A stretch of 64,000 nt of DNA from Gemmatimonadota bacterium (GCA_023554245.1 JAMJQL010000061.1:1-64000), one strand, 5' to 3'. Positions 18,431-27,390 are shown, counted from the stretch's first letter. Notes: generated by a model from the sequence alone, not told the origin. Program-made: numbers and translations.

Positions 18431-19770
18431 GGGGACGGATCCCCCTCCGGGGCGCCCGTGACCGGGGGGAGCGAACTCCAGGCACCCTTAGACCTCGCCA
18501 GGATCTCGATCTTCTCCCCGCGCCTGCAACGAGAGCAGAGCGGGACGCGATCGGACCCGCCGAACGCCCGGTCGCCGATGCGGAAGTCGCCGGGGGTCGC
18601 CGACGTATCCAGATAGAGATCCCGTCCCTCGAGTGCCTCGGGAACCTTCCACTCGCCCGCCAGCATCCAGCCGGCGGCGTCGGGGAGCGGTCCGGCGGGA
18701 CCGAGCTCGTCGGGCTTCTCGCCCGCCGGCACTGCGCGGACCTTCCAGCCCGACAGCCGAATCTCCTCGGCGCCCGCGGTCGGCGCCGCGCCAAGATCCG
18801 ATCCCCCCACCCTCTGCTTCACCTCCTCGTCGGCCCACTCCAGCTCCACTTCCCCGCCCGGTCCGCGCAGGCGGGGAAGTCGGTCCAGCGGGATCCAGAG
18901 TCCGACCGGCGCCGGCGCGCCGGGGGTGAGCCAGCGGGCGCCTCCACGCACGTCGATGCCGTCCCCCCGGAGGCGGACCCGCACGGTGTCGACCGGGGCG
19001 CGACTCCAGGCGGTTACTTCCAGAACGGCCTCTCCGAGCAACTCCTCCTCCTGCCAGGCGACCTGACCTGACGACCGGAGCTCCGGCGCCGCGATTACCC
19101 AGGGCTCCGGGCCCGTGCGGATCTCTCCGGGAGGCCGTGAGGCCTGGATACGGATCGTGGTGCCCCCCTGTATGGTCGACAGACGAGCGGAAAGACCGAA
19201 CAGACCCGCGGCCGGATCGAGCTCGGTGATTCGGAAGAGAAGCGTGTTCCAACCGCCCCCCAGCCGGACGCGTACGGAGCGCTCGTCCTCCGCCTCGATC
19301 GGCTCTCCTCCCGACCGCTGCAGCCTGCGCCCGTTGATCCAGACGCCGGCCTGTGCATCGCCGATGGCGCCCCAGGTCAGGGTCATCGTCCGGTCTGCCG
19401 GGAGTCGCACGTAGGAGTGGGCGTAGATGACTGCCGGGGTTTCCCTGTCCGCCCGGAGCGAATCGAGCCGAAGCGAGTCCCTGCCGTCCCGGCGGACCAG
19501 CATCCAGGAAGCGCCCGCCTGCTCACGACCCCGATCGGGCAGAATCCCCTCTTCGCCCGGTCCGGCAAGCCTCGATTCGTCAGCCAGATCACCGGCAGAA
19601 AACGGGGACGACACGAGCCACCTGTCGATTGGCGCAGCGTCCTCCGGCCCATCCAGCGTGGACTGCTGCGCCGGCGCCTCCGACGCGAACAGGAGACCGG
19701 TCGCAATCGCGACAGCCGCTACGAGAGCACGGTGCCTTGCAGTGACTGAGCTGCTGGAAATCGAACCCAT
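18427..19770 (-). CDS. Secreted jelly-roll-domain protein, unknown function
   Basis: 447 residues from ATG 19770 (MGSISSSSVTARHRAL); the longer frame upstream is low-complexity and runs into the divergent gene's promoter. Signal peptide AVAIATGLLFASEAPAQQ. Residues about 90-190 resemble a galactose-binding-like jelly roll (YVRLPADRTMTLTWG, AGVWINGRRLQ, GWNTLLFRI). Further beta-rich segments follow, and a Cys pair (PLCSRCRRG) near the C-terminus could bind metal. No enzymatic motif was found. It is coupled to the downstream lipoprotein and divergent from the molybdenum-hydroxylase genes. Confidence 0.65.
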   Translation of the reverse strand: MGSISSSSVTARHRALVAAVAIATGLLFASEAPAQQSTLDGPEDAAPIDRWLVSSPFSAGDLADESRLAGPGEEGILPDRGREQAGASWMLVRRDGRDSLRLDSLRADRETPAVIYAHSYVRLPADRTMTLTWGAIGDAQAGVWINGRRLQRSGGEPIEAEDERSVRVRLGGGWNTLLFRITELDPAAGLFGLSARLSTIQGGTTIRIQASRPPGEIRTGPEPWVIAAPELRSSGQVAWQEEELLGEAVLEVTAWSRAPVDTVRVRLRGDGIDVRGGARWLTPGAPAPVGLWIPLDRLPRLRGPGGEVELEWADEEVKQRVGGSDLGAAPTAGAEEIRLSGWKVRAVPAGEKPDELGPAGPLPDAAGWMLAGEWKVPEALEGRDLYLDTSATPGDFRIGDRAFGGSDRVPLCSRCRRGEKIEILARSKGAWSSLPPVTGAPEGDPSP

Positions 19771-19785
19771 GAATCCTCGACGTGC

Positions 19786-19815
19786 TTGACCGTTGGAAGC
19801 GCAGGAGTCTAACCT
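19786..19815 (+). promoter_or_regulatory. Possible promoter for hydroxylase small subunit
   Basis: TTGACC (19786-19791) and TAACCT (19810-19815), 18-nt spacer, upstream of the 2Fe-2S subunit gene. The -35 is good and the -10 weak. Confidence 0.35.
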
Positions 19816-19895
19816 CCCCGACGGAATACCGCACCGCTGCGCCCGGAGGTCCGCCCGGCGGACTCCGTCGGCTCGAAACGCGCCGGAGGTCCTCA

Positions 19896-20390
19896 ATGAA
19901 GCAGATCGTGCGCCTGACAGTGAACGGGGAGCGCCAGGAACTGGCAGTTCCCGCTCATCACACGCTGCTCGAGACACTTCGTTATGGCCTCGGTCTGACC
20001 GGAACGAAGCAGGGCTGCGACAAGGGGGACTGCGGCGCCTGCACCGTCTTGCTGGATGGAGAGGCGATCCTGTCCTGCCTCCTGCCCGTATGGGAAGCCG
20101 AGGAGCGGCCCGTGACAACCGTCGAAGGTCTCGGGGATCCGCGCGAACTGCACCCGTTGCAGGAAGCGTTCGATCTCACCGGAGCCGCCCAGTGCGGCTT
20201 CTGTACCCCGGGAATGCTGTGCAGCGGGGTCGCCCTGCTGGAGACCCGTTCCAGTCCGACGCGTGACCAGATCGTCGAGGCCCTGTCCGGGAATCTCTGT
20301 CGTTGTACCGGCTACACGAAGATCATCGAGGCAGTCGAGCAGGCGGCACGTACGCTGCGCGAGCGAGAGAGTGCCGATGCATCCCGATGA
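19896..20390 (+). CDS. hcrC: Molybdenum hydroxylase 2Fe-2S subunit (4-hydroxybenzoyl-CoA reductase gamma-like)
   Basis: 164 residues from ATG 19896, which has GGAGGT just upstream. An N-terminal plant-type ferredoxin domain (KQGCDKGDCGACTVLLDG then LSC) and a C-terminal helical domain (QCGFCTPGMLC, LCRCTGYTKI) bind the two 2Fe-2S clusters typical of the xanthine-oxidase family. It passes electrons between the Mo centre and FAD. The large subunit starts 14 nt before its stop. The subfamily name comes mainly from the distant FAD subunit and the large subunit. Confidence 0.88.
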   Translation: MKQIVRLTVNGERQELAVPAHHTLLETLRYGLGLTGTKQGCDKGDCGACTVLLDGEAILSCLLPVWEAEERPVTTVEGLGDPRELHPLQEAFDLTGAAQCGFCTPGMLCSGVALLETRSSPTRDQIVEALSGNLCRCTGYTKIIEAVEQAARTLRERESADASR

Positions 20391-22803
20391 ACTGAACGAG
20401 ATCCAGGCGGCTCTCGCTGGAGCGGCGGGTCCCGTCGGAGCACCGAAGCCAGGCGAAATGTCCGTTCTCGGCCGGCGAAATCGCCGGTACGAAGGACATT
20501 CCAAGTCCACCGGCCGGGAGCTCTACACGGACGATCTGGCACTCCCCGGCATGCTGCACGGAAAGATCCTCCGCAGCCCCCACCCGCACGCGCGGATCCT
20601 GTCGATCGACACCTCTGACGCCGAGGCGATTCCAGGAGTAGCTGCCGTAATCACCGGCGCCGACATGCCCGTGGAATTCGGCATCATTCCCTGGACTCGC
20701 GACGAGCATGCCCTCGCGGTCGAGAGGGTTCGCTACGTCGGCGACGCCGTGGCAGCGGTAGCGGCCCGGGACGAGGACACCGCGAATCGAGCCCTCGCGG
20801 CGATCCACGTCGAGTACGAGACCCTTCCGGCGCTCCTCGAGCCGCGGGACTCGTTGAACACCTCTGCCGTGCAGATCCACGAGCCGAAGAGGGAGGGCCG
20901 CAACGGCAACGTGACCAAACACGTCCGGCTCGAATTCGGACCGGTGGACGACGAAATGGACGCGTCCGACGTGGTCGTCGAGGGGGAGTACTACTTCCAT
21001 GGGACTACGCATGCGCCGATAGAGCCGCATTGTGCGATCGCACACGCGGGAGCCGACGGACTTCTGACCATCTGGTCGTCGACGCAGGTGCCCCACTACC
21101 TGCAGCGCGAGCTCGCCAGGGTGCTCGGACTCGATGTGGCCCGGATCCGGGTGATTCAGCCTGCGGTGGGAGGGGCGTTCGGAGGCAAATCAGAGCCGTT
21201 CGACCTCGAGTTCTGCGTCGCGGCGCTGTCCATCCGCACCGGACGACCGGTCAAGGTGCTCTATACCCGGGAGGAGCTCTTCTACTCGCATCGAGGCCGC
21301 CATCCGATCGAGATGTGGTACCGCGTCGGTGCTTCGAAAGATGGCGCCCTGAAGGCGGTGGACGCCCGGTCGCTGCTGGACGGTGGTGCGTACGCGTCAT
21401 TCGGACTGGTGACGACCTACTACAGCGGCCAGCTTCTGACGGCCCCTTACCGCCTGGGTTCGTACCGATTCGAATCCACGCGGGTCTACACCAACAAACC
21501 GGCCTGCGGGCCGAAGCGCGGTCATGGCTCGGTTCAGCCCCGCTTCGCCTTCGAAGTATCGCTGGATAAGCTGGCCACCGAACTGGGCATCGATCCGATC
21601 GAGCTTCGACGCCGGAATTTCATGGGCACGGGCGAGACGGTGAACGAGTTCCGAGTCCGCTCGAACGGGTTTCTCGAGTGCCTCGACGCGGTCGAGAGGG
21701 CCAGCGGCTGGAAACAGAAGTACGGTCGTATGCCGTTCGGCCGCGGGCTCGGAGTGGCTGGGTCGTGCTACATCAGCGGCACCAACTACCCGATCTATCC
21801 GAATTCGATGCCACAGGCGGCTGCACAGGTTCAAATCGAACGCTCGGGACGGGTCACGGTATTCCACGGCGCCTCCGAGATCGGGCAGGGCTCCGATTCC
21901 ACGATGGCGGCGATCGCCGCCGAAGAACTCGGCGTTCCGCTCGGCTACGTACGCGTCGTATCGGCCGATACCGACCTGGTTCCGGTGGATCTGGGTGCGT
22001 ACTCATCGCGCGAGACGCTGATGGTCGGGAACGCGACTCGGTCGGCCTGCCGGGAACTGGCGGAGAGGGTGGTCGGGGCACTCGCCACGGCGTGGGACCT
22101 GCCCGAAGCCCGGATCCGCCTCGCGAACGGCTGGGCTCACGAGCTGGCAGAGGACGGGGTCTCCGATGGTTCCGTGGGCGACGAGCGGTCGAACGGGCTC
22201 CGTCGAATTCCGATCGCGGAGGCGTTTCAGCTCGCGGAGGCGGCGCACGGCACACTCGGAGCGGTCGGACACTACGACACGCCCAAGGATGTCCACGGGG
22301 AGTATCGGGGCGGTACGATCGGAGCGTCCCCTGCCTATTCCTTCACGGCTCACGTAGCCGAGGTCGAGGTGGATGCAGATACCGGATTCGTGGATGTGAA
22401 GACGATCTGGGTGGCGCACGACTGTGGGAAGGCGCTGAATCCGATGCTCGTGGAAGGCCAGATGGAGGGCTCGGCGTACATGGGATTCGGAGAGGCATTG
22501 ATGGAGCACCACGCGGTCAAACGGGGCGGTCCCGAGCATGGTCTGCACGATGCGCCGTCGCTTCTCGACTACCGGATTCCGACCTCGCGGGACTGCCCCG
22601 AATTCGTCTCACTGGTCGTGGAGTCGAACGACCCCGAGGGGCCCTATGGGGCCAAGGAAGCCGGCGAGGGGCCGCTTCATCCGTCCCTGCCGGCGATCGC
22701 CAACGCGATTTATGACGCGGTAGGAATCCGCATGGACCGGCTGCCCTTCACGCCCGATCGGGTATGGCGGGCGCTCAGAACTTCTCGCCCTTCTTCTCCC
22801 TGA
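20377..22803 (+). CDS. hcrA: Molybdenum hydroxylase large subunit (4-hydroxybenzoyl-CoA reductase alpha-like)
   Basis: 808 residues from ATG 20377. The xanthine-dehydrogenase molybdopterin-binding fold is complete: RNRRYEGHSKSTGRELYTDD, PAVGGAFGGKSEPFDLEF, HGASEIGQGSD, and near the C-terminus GAKEAGEGPLHPSLPAIAN. The last block holds the Glu at the catalytic position and resembles the 4-hydroxybenzoyl-CoA reductase alpha subunit more than purine dehydrogenases. The expected reaction is reductive removal of a ring hydroxyl or a related aromatic hydroxylation in the cytosol. The FAD subunit is about 3.4 kb away instead of adjacent. Its 3' end overlaps a convergent membrane gene by 29 nt. Confidence 0.87.
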   Translation: MHPDELNEIQAALAGAAGPVGAPKPGEMSVLGRRNRRYEGHSKSTGRELYTDDLALPGMLHGKILRSPHPHARILSIDTSDAEAIPGVAAVITGADMPVEFGIIPWTRDEHALAVERVRYVGDAVAAVAARDEDTANRALAAIHVEYETLPALLEPRDSLNTSAVQIHEPKREGRNGNVTKHVRLEFGPVDDEMDASDVVVEGEYYFHGTTHAPIEPHCAIAHAGADGLLTIWSSTQVPHYLQRELARVLGLDVARIRVIQPAVGGAFGGKSEPFDLEFCVAALSIRTGRPVKVLYTREELFYSHRGRHPIEMWYRVGASKDGALKAVDARSLLDGGAYASFGLVTTYYSGQLLTAPYRLGSYRFESTRVYTNKPACGPKRGHGSVQPRFAFEVSLDKLATELGIDPIELRRRNFMGTGETVNEFRVRSNGFLECLDAVERASGWKQKYGRMPFGRGLGVAGSCYISGTNYPIYPNSMPQAAAQVQIERSGRVTVFHGASEIGQGSDSTMAAIAAEELGVPLGYVRVVSADTDLVPVDLGAYSSRETLMVGNATRSACRELAERVVGALATAWDLPEARIRLANGWAHELAEDGVSDGSVGDERSNGLRRIPIAEAFQLAEAAHGTLGAVGHYDTPKDVHGEYRGGTIGASPAYSFTAHVAEVEVDADTGFVDVKTIWVAHDCGKALNPMLVEGQMEGSAYMGFGEALMEHHAVKRGGPEHGLHDAPSLLDYRIPTSRDCPEFVSLVVESNDPEGPYGAKEAGEGPLHPSLPAIANAIYDAVGIRMDRLPFTPDRVWRALRTSRPSSP

Positions 22804-23230
22804 ACTGACTGCCCACGGGCCGGATACGCGGCCACATGGTGTGGAAGTAGAGCGCGAATCCCACGAACTGAGCCGCCGCTGCCGCGACGATCACCCAGCC
22901 GTGCCAGCCGCCCGGTTCCGCCGGCCCGGTCGCTTCCGCCACGAACCTCAGGGCCGTGGCCGGCGCCAGAAGCCACCACGCGACCTCGATCCGACGCGGA
23001 CGATACCGATCGTCGTCCCTGGCGGGGCGTGGAAACATCCACAGCGCGACTCCGAGGATCAGGAACATCACGAAGCCGATGGCCACCAGATGAGAGTGGG
23101 CCGAGACCTGGTGAGGAGTGGGCCAGATACCAAGGATCTCGCGTCGGTAGAGAAGCCAGCCCCCGTATGCCAGTCCTGTGAAGAGAAACAGGATTGCGGT
23201 CTTGATGAACCGTCGGACCGTCGAAAACAT
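22775..23230 (-). CDS. Four-helix membrane protein, haem-copper-oxidase-subunit-I-like
   Basis: 151 residues with four predicted membrane helices (AILFLFTGLAYGGWLLY, HLVAIGFVMFLILGVALW, WWLLAPATALRFVA, VIVAAAAAQFVGFALYF). The segment HQVSAHSHLVAIGFVMF followed by WMFPRP resembles the His-bearing helices of cbb3/NorB-type oxidase subunit I, but the protein is far too short to be an oxidase. It may belong to the small family annotated as cytochrome-oxidase-subunit-I-like. It lies 51 nt downstream of rph on the same strand. Confidence 0.6.
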   Translation of the reverse strand: MFSTVRRFIKTAILFLFTGLAYGGWLLYRREILGIWPTPHQVSAHSHLVAIGFVMFLILGVALWMFPRPARDDDRYRPRRIEVAWWLLAPATALRFVAEATGPAEPGGWHGWVIVAAAAAQFVGFALYFHTMWPRIRPVGSQFREKKGEKF

Positions 23231-23281
23231 GCGGTCAGATCTCCGGCGTCGTGGGCCTCTCGAGCGGATTGTCCCGATCGC

Positions 23282-24004
23282 TCACGTTCCCCTCCGGCTC
23301 GCCGCCTGCTGGGCCCGGACCAGAGTGCGAATCCCCGCCTCGCCCAGCTGCAGCAGTTCGCTGAGTTCCTGACTCGAAAAGGGCTGATCCTCGGCCGTGC
23401 CCTGGACCTCGACGAACCGCCCGTCCTCCAGCGCCACGAGGTTGAAATCGGAATCGGCACCGGAGTCCTCGATGTAATCGAGGTCGAGGCAGGGAGTGCC
23501 GCGGACGATGCCGACGCTCACGGCCGCGACGCGAGAACGCAGCGCCGGTCCGTCGATGTGCCCTTTGTCGCGCAACCAGTCGATGGCCTGCTCGAGTGCC
23601 AGGCACGCACCGGTGATCGATGCCGTGCGGGTGCCTCCATCGGCGACCAGAACGTCACAGTCGACGATCACGGTGAACGCTCCGAGCGCCTCCAGATCCG
23701 TGGCTGCACGCAGCGATCGCCCGATCAGTCTCTGGATCTCCTGCGTCCGTCCGCGCGGGCCGCGTCGCTCGCGATCGGATCGGGTATTCGTGGATCGCGG
23801 CAGCATCGCGTACTCGGCGGTCACCCACCCACCTTTCCCTTCCCGGTGTGGCGGGACGCCCTCGAGCACGGATGCCGTGCACAGGACTCGGGTCCGGCCG
23901 AACGAGACGAGACAGGATCCTTCGGCGTTCGGTGCCGCGCCGAGCTCGAAGCTGACCGGCCGCATCTCGGCGGGCTCCCGCCCATCGTGCCTTCTATCTG
24001 ACAT
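23282..24004 (-). CDS. rph: Ribonuclease PH
   Basis: 240 residues from ATG 24004, preceded by GAGGAG. Matches RNase PH throughout: an N-terminal [71 protein letters not shown], and a C-terminal [14 protein letters not shown]. This phosphorolytic 3'-5' exoribonuclease trims tRNA 3' ends as a hexamer. It is divergent from msrA. Confidence 0.96.
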   Translation of the reverse strand: MSDRRHDGREPAEMRPVSFELGAAPNAEGSCLVSFGRTRVLCTASVLEGVPPHREGKGGWVTAEYAMLPRSTNTRSDRERRGPRGRTQEIQRLIGRSLRAATDLEALGAFTVIVDCDVLVADGGTRTASITGACLALEQAIDWLRDKGHIDGPALRSRVAAVSVGIVRGTPCLDLDYIEDSGADSDFNLVALEDGRFVEVQGTAEDQPFSSQELSELLQLGEAGIRTLVRAQQAASRRGT

Positions 24005-24242
24005 CGTGCTCCTCGCTTCGGGGGAACCTCGCAATACGTGCCGACAGCCCCAGGTCGAGTTGGCCTGTATCCACGCGGTTGAAACTGCCTGCAGACAGTC
24101 TCCGCCGCGAGAACCCGGTCGGGGTGGCGGGAGGGACGCTGAAGACGGACCTCCCGGAGGACAGCACGGTAGTCGAGATCACGAAGGAGAGGGTGAGCGG
24201 CATGGCGCCCTGTCGTTGAACGGGATACGGAGGGTTCAGGGT

Positions 24243-24773
24243 ATGGAGAAGGCGACGCTCGGCGGCGGATGCTTCTGGTGCACCGAGGCCGTGTTCGGAC
24301 GCGTAGAAGGCGTTGATTCAGTGGTGCCGGGGTATACCGGGGGGAAAGTCGAGAATCCCACCTACGAGCAGGTATGCGGGGGAAATACAGGGCACGCCGA
24401 AGTCGTGCAGCTCAGCTTCGATCCGCAGGTGATTTCCTACAGGGAGATCCTCGAGATATTCTTCGCGACGCACGATCCGACGACTCGGGACCGCCAGGGA
24501 AACGACGTCGGCACGCAGTACCGATCTGTCGTCTTCGCCCACGACGAGGGGCAGGAGCGGACGGCGGCGGAGGTGATGGCAGGGCTCGAAGCCGAGAATG
24601 CGTTCGAGGCTCCGATCGTGACCGAACTCGCGCGACTGGAGACCTTCTGGCCGGCAGAGGACTACCACCACGACTACTTCGCCCGCAACGGACGGCAGCC
24701 CTACTGCATGTTCGTCATCGCACCCAAGGTCGCGAAGATGCGGAAGGCGTTCGCGCACCGGCTCAAGGACTGA
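24243..24773 (+). CDS. msrA: Peptide-methionine (S)-S-oxide reductase MsrA
   Basis: 176 residues from ATG 24243. The catalytic motif GGGCFWCTEAVF is at residues about 7-18, followed by VVPGYTGG, GNTGHAEVV, FFATHDPT and DVGTQYRSVVF. It repairs oxidised methionine in proteins using thioredoxin. The C-terminal region has a single further Cys (PYCMFVI) that could act in resolution. No MsrB domain is fused. The next gene starts 20 nt downstream. Confidence 0.95.
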   Translation: MEKATLGGGCFWCTEAVFGRVEGVDSVVPGYTGGKVENPTYEQVCGGNTGHAEVVQLSFDPQVISYREILEIFFATHDPTTRDRQGNDVGTQYRSVVFAHDEGQERTAAEVMAGLEAENAFEAPIVTELARLETFWPAEDYHHDYFARNGRQPYCMFVIAPKVAKMRKAFAHRLKD

Positions 24774-24793
24774 ACCAGAACAGGAAGGCACCG

Positions 24794-25927
24794 ATGCGAT
24801 TCCGCCCCTTCGAAATGGAACGCTGGCAGTCTCTGTGGGAGAATCGGGTCCGGTACAACCTGTCGGAAAGCGGAGTCTCGCCGTTCTCACTCAGCGAGCT
24901 GAGTGAGCTGACCGGCACCGATCCGGCCGGCACGGTGCTCGGTTATGGTCACACGGAGGGCTCGCCGCTTCTGCGTGAGCGAATCGCGGCCCTGTATCCG
25001 GGAGCGACGCCGGAGGAGGTGCTCGTCACCAGCGGCAGCGCGGAGGCGAATTTTGTCGCCTGCTGGTCGCTGATCGAGGCCGGAGACCGGGTGGTGATCG
25101 TGACACCGACCTACGGGCAGACTCCGGGTCTGGCAGAGAGCCTGGGTGCGGAGGTCGTGGAGCTGCCGCTCGAGGAGGATCGAGGCTGGCAGCCCGCACC
25201 GGGGGCCGCCGCCAGTGCGATCGGTCCAGGGACGCGGCTCGTCGTCATCACGAATCCCAACAACCCGACCGGTGCCGTGCTGACGCCTTCCTCGATGGCC
25301 GAGATCATCGAGGCGGCGGAACGAGCCGGCGCGTGGATTCTCGCCGACGAGGTGTACCGCGGTGCCGAGCTCGCCGGTCCGGAAACGGAATCCCTGTGGG
25401 ATGGTGCACGGCGCGTGATAGTCACGGCGTCGCTCTCCAAGGCCTACGGTCTTCCGGGCCTGCGGATCGGATGGCTGGTGGCCGATCGTGGCTTTCGAGA
25501 CGAGGTGTGGGCGCGGAAGGACTACACGACGATCACGCCCTCGGTTCTGTGTGACCGGCTCGCAACGGCCGCTCTCGAGACGGAGAATCGCGCGAAGATC
25601 CTCGCCCGCACGCGGGAGATACTCGTGCGGCACCTGTCGATCCTCGATGCGTGGGCTGCCGCTCACGCTGAAGTCCTGCGTTACCGCCCTCCCGACGCCG
25701 GAGCGATAGCGCTGTTCGGCTACGATCTCCCGGTCGGGTCGGCCGAACTGGCCGAGCGGCTGAAGGGCGAGCGAGACACGCTTCTGGTTCCGGGGATCCA
25801 CTTTGGTCTCGAGGGCCACTTCCGGGTGGGATTCGGATACTCGGAGGAACAGCTTCGCGGCGGCCTGGAGGCGCTCTCGAGTCTGCTCTCGGAACTGACC
25901 GAAACCCGGATCGCTTCCTCTCCGTAG
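24794..25927 (+). CDS. Class I/II PLP-dependent aminotransferase
   Basis: 377 residues, fold type I. Visible signatures: LGYGHTEGSPLLRERIA, TSGSAEANFVACW, TNPNNPTGAVL, the cofactor-binding Asp/Tyr in LADEVYRGAE, and the Schiff-base Lys in SLSKAYGLPGLRIGW. It transfers an amino group between an amino acid and a 2-oxoacid. Closest in style to capreomycidine-synthase-like or aspartate-aminotransferase-like members; the substrate cannot be told from sequence. Likely cotranscribed with msrA. Confidence 0.88.
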   Translation: MRFRPFEMERWQSLWENRVRYNLSESGVSPFSLSELSELTGTDPAGTVLGYGHTEGSPLLRERIAALYPGATPEEVLVTSGSAEANFVACWSLIEAGDRVVIVTPTYGQTPGLAESLGAEVVELPLEEDRGWQPAPGAAASAIGPGTRLVVITNPNNPTGAVLTPSSMAEIIEAAERAGAWILADEVYRGAELAGPETESLWDGARRVIVTASLSKAYGLPGLRIGWLVADRGFRDEVWARKDYTTITPSVLCDRLATAALETENRAKILARTREILVRHLSILDAWAAAHAEVLRYRPPDAGAIALFGYDLPVGSAELAERLKGERDTLLVPGIHFGLEGHFRVGFGYSEEQLRGGLEALSSLLSELTETRIASSP

Positions 25928-25981
25928 GGTACCGCGAGGCGAATCATCTGTGATCCGCCCCGTACGAACAGGAGGAAGATG

Positions 25982-26188
25982 ATGCGTAATCCCGGAACCG
26001 CCGCGGTCCTGAGCCTGCTCGTGCCCGGCGTTGGTCAGATATACAACGGGACGTTCTGGCGAGGCCTGTTCTGGCTCATCGTCACGCCCGGATTCTGGAT
26101 CGGCACCGGAGGGTTCCTCGGCTGGGTCGCACACGTGATCTCGGCGATCACGGCGCACAACTACGCGAAGGAGAATCCTCACCGCTGA
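25982..26188 (+). CDS. Small TM2-like membrane protein
   Basis: 68 residues. ATG 25982 gives better spacing from GGAGG (25971-25975) than the adjacent ATG 25979. The sequence AVLSLLVPGVGQIYNGTF followed by GLFWLIVTPGFWIG is typical of small TM2-like proteins with two short membrane helices; the C-terminus is HNYAKENPHR. Function unknown. It lies between the aminotransferase and the FAD-subunit gene on the same strand. Confidence 0.7.
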   Translation: MRNPGTAAVLSLLVPGVGQIYNGTFWRGLFWLIVTPGFWIGTGGFLGWVAHVISAITAHNYAKENPHR

Positions 26189-26209
26189 AGTGCGGGAGCG
26201 GGTCTCTCG

Positions 26210-26238
26210 TTGGTACGAAGCTGAATCTGCACTATCTT
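26210..26238 (+). promoter_or_regulatory. Promoter giving an apparently leaderless hcrB transcript
   Basis: TTGGTA (26210-26215) and TATCTT (26233-26238) are 17 nt apart. The -10 ends 7 nt before ATG 26246, so transcription would begin at the start codon itself. No Shine-Dalgarno sequence precedes this ATG. Confidence 0.45.
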
Positions 26239-26245
26239 GCCGGCC

Positions 26246-27247
26246 ATGCTTCGACTTCACCCCTACGAGTATCACCGTCCCGTCCGACTGGATGAGGCTC
26301 TGGACCTGCTCGACGAGCATGGCGACGACGCCATGCCGATCGCTGGCGGAACGGACCTCGTGCCCAACATGAAGCATGGCCTGTTCACCCCGGGCCATCT
26401 CGTTTCCCTCGGCCGCGTTCGAGAATTGCATGGAATCGATCGAGCCGACGACGGCTCGATCCGTATAGGTGCGGCTGAGAGCCTCGACTCCGTGAGTCGG
26501 GATGCGGCGGTTCTCGAGGACTGGCCCATGCTGGCAGATGCCTGCTCGAAGATCTCGGGACCCCAGCTGCGGCGTGCCGGAACGATCGGCGGAAACGTCT
26601 GCCTCGACACCCGTTGCACGTACTACAATCAGACTCGCTTCTGGCGCGAGTCGCTGGGCTTCTGTCTGAAGAAGGACGGCGACGTCTGTCACGTCGTGCC
26701 AGGTGGAACGCGCTGCGTCGCCGCTCATTCAGCGGATGGGGCGACCGCCCTTTCCGCGATAGGAGCCCGACTGGAGATCGCCGGCCCCGGCGGAGAGCGA
26801 CGAACTGTACCGATCGATTCGTTCTTCACGTCGGACGGCGTGTGGAACCGGCGCATGAAGCGGGGCGAGCTTCTCGTGGCGCTCTCGTTGCCGCCTCCTG
26901 CGCCCGGGACCCGGGCGGCCTTCCGCAAACTCCGGATTCGCGACTCGATCGATTTCCCGCTCGCCAACGTCGCCGCCGTGGCAAGAATCGACCAGGCCGG
27001 CTCCACGGAATCGCTTCGATTGTACGTGTCCGGAATGGGGTCTTATCCACGCAAGGTGGGGAAGGTCGAGGAAATCGTCGCAGGCGGCCCGCTCGACGCA
27101 GAACGTATCGAAGGGGTCGCGGAGCAGGCTTTCCGCCAGTGCCACCCTCTGTCCAACATCACGGTGGACGCCGAGTGGCGGCGGGCCATGGTCCCGGTCA
27201 TGGTCTCCCGTGTTCTGCACGGTCTGGGTGAGACGATCGCGGGCTGA
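26246..27247 (+). CDS. hcrB: Molybdenum hydroxylase FAD subunit with 4Fe-4S insertion (4-hydroxybenzoyl-CoA reductase beta)
   Basis: 333 residues from ATG 26246. The FAD motif PIAGGTDLVPNMKHG lies at 31-45 and the second one, AGTIGGNVCLDTRC, at 111-124. Cysteines 124, 140, 148 and 157 are spaced 16, 8 and 9 residues apart. That is the spacing of the extra 4Fe-4S cluster ligands (Cys122, 138, 146, 155) in the Thauera 4-hydroxybenzoyl-CoA reductase beta subunit, a feature absent from ordinary xanthine-dehydrogenase FAD subunits. In that enzyme reduced ferredoxin drives reductive dehydroxylation to benzoyl-CoA. The partner subunit genes lie about 3.4 kb upstream. No benzoyl-CoA pathway genes are visible nearby. 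Confidence 0.88.
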   Translation: MLRLHPYEYHRPVRLDEALDLLDEHGDDAMPIAGGTDLVPNMKHGLFTPGHLVSLGRVRELHGIDRADDGSIRIGAAESLDSVSRDAAVLEDWPMLADACSKISGPQLRRAGTIGGNVCLDTRCTYYNQTRFWRESLGFCLKKDGDVCHVVPGGTRCVAAHSADGATALSAIGARLEIAGPGGERRTVPIDSFFTSDGVWNRRMKRGELLVALSLPPPAPGTRAAFRKLRIRDSIDFPLANVAAVARIDQAGSTESLRLYVSGMGSYPRKVGKVEEIVAGGPLDAERIEGVAEQAFRQCHPLSNITVDAEWRRAMVPVMVSRVLHGLGETIAG

Positions 27248-27260
27248 GCCGGACACCCGG

Positions 27261-27325
27261 CGGTTTCGGTTCGGCGCAGGAAACCGCAACGAGAAGAGGG
27301 TGCGAAGCCTCGCGGCCCCGCACCC
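27261..27325. terminator. Two hairpins between convergent genes
   Basis: Two perfect 7-bp stems lie in the 143-bp gap: CGGTTTC (27261-27267) with GAAACCG (27280-27286), and GGGTGCG (27298-27304) with CGCACCC (27319-27325). They are probably transcription end signals for hcrB and the opposing lipoprotein gene, though neither has a clear T tract. Confidence 0.45.
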
Positions 27326-27390
27326 CCATCCCCCGCTCCAGTTCTTGCGGCCGGAGTCTGAACGCGCCCCGGTCGCAGGACACACCTGCC

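Noticed and set aside
20263-20376. Upstream extension of the Mo-subunit frame to 20263
   Set aside because: It lies inside the 2Fe-2S subunit gene in another frame and is Arg/Ser-rich; ATG 20377 starts the family-like sequence.
24887-26728. 613-codon open frame opposite the aminotransferase and FAD subunit
   Set aside because: It crosses three well-supported genes and reads as Arg/Gly-rich noise.
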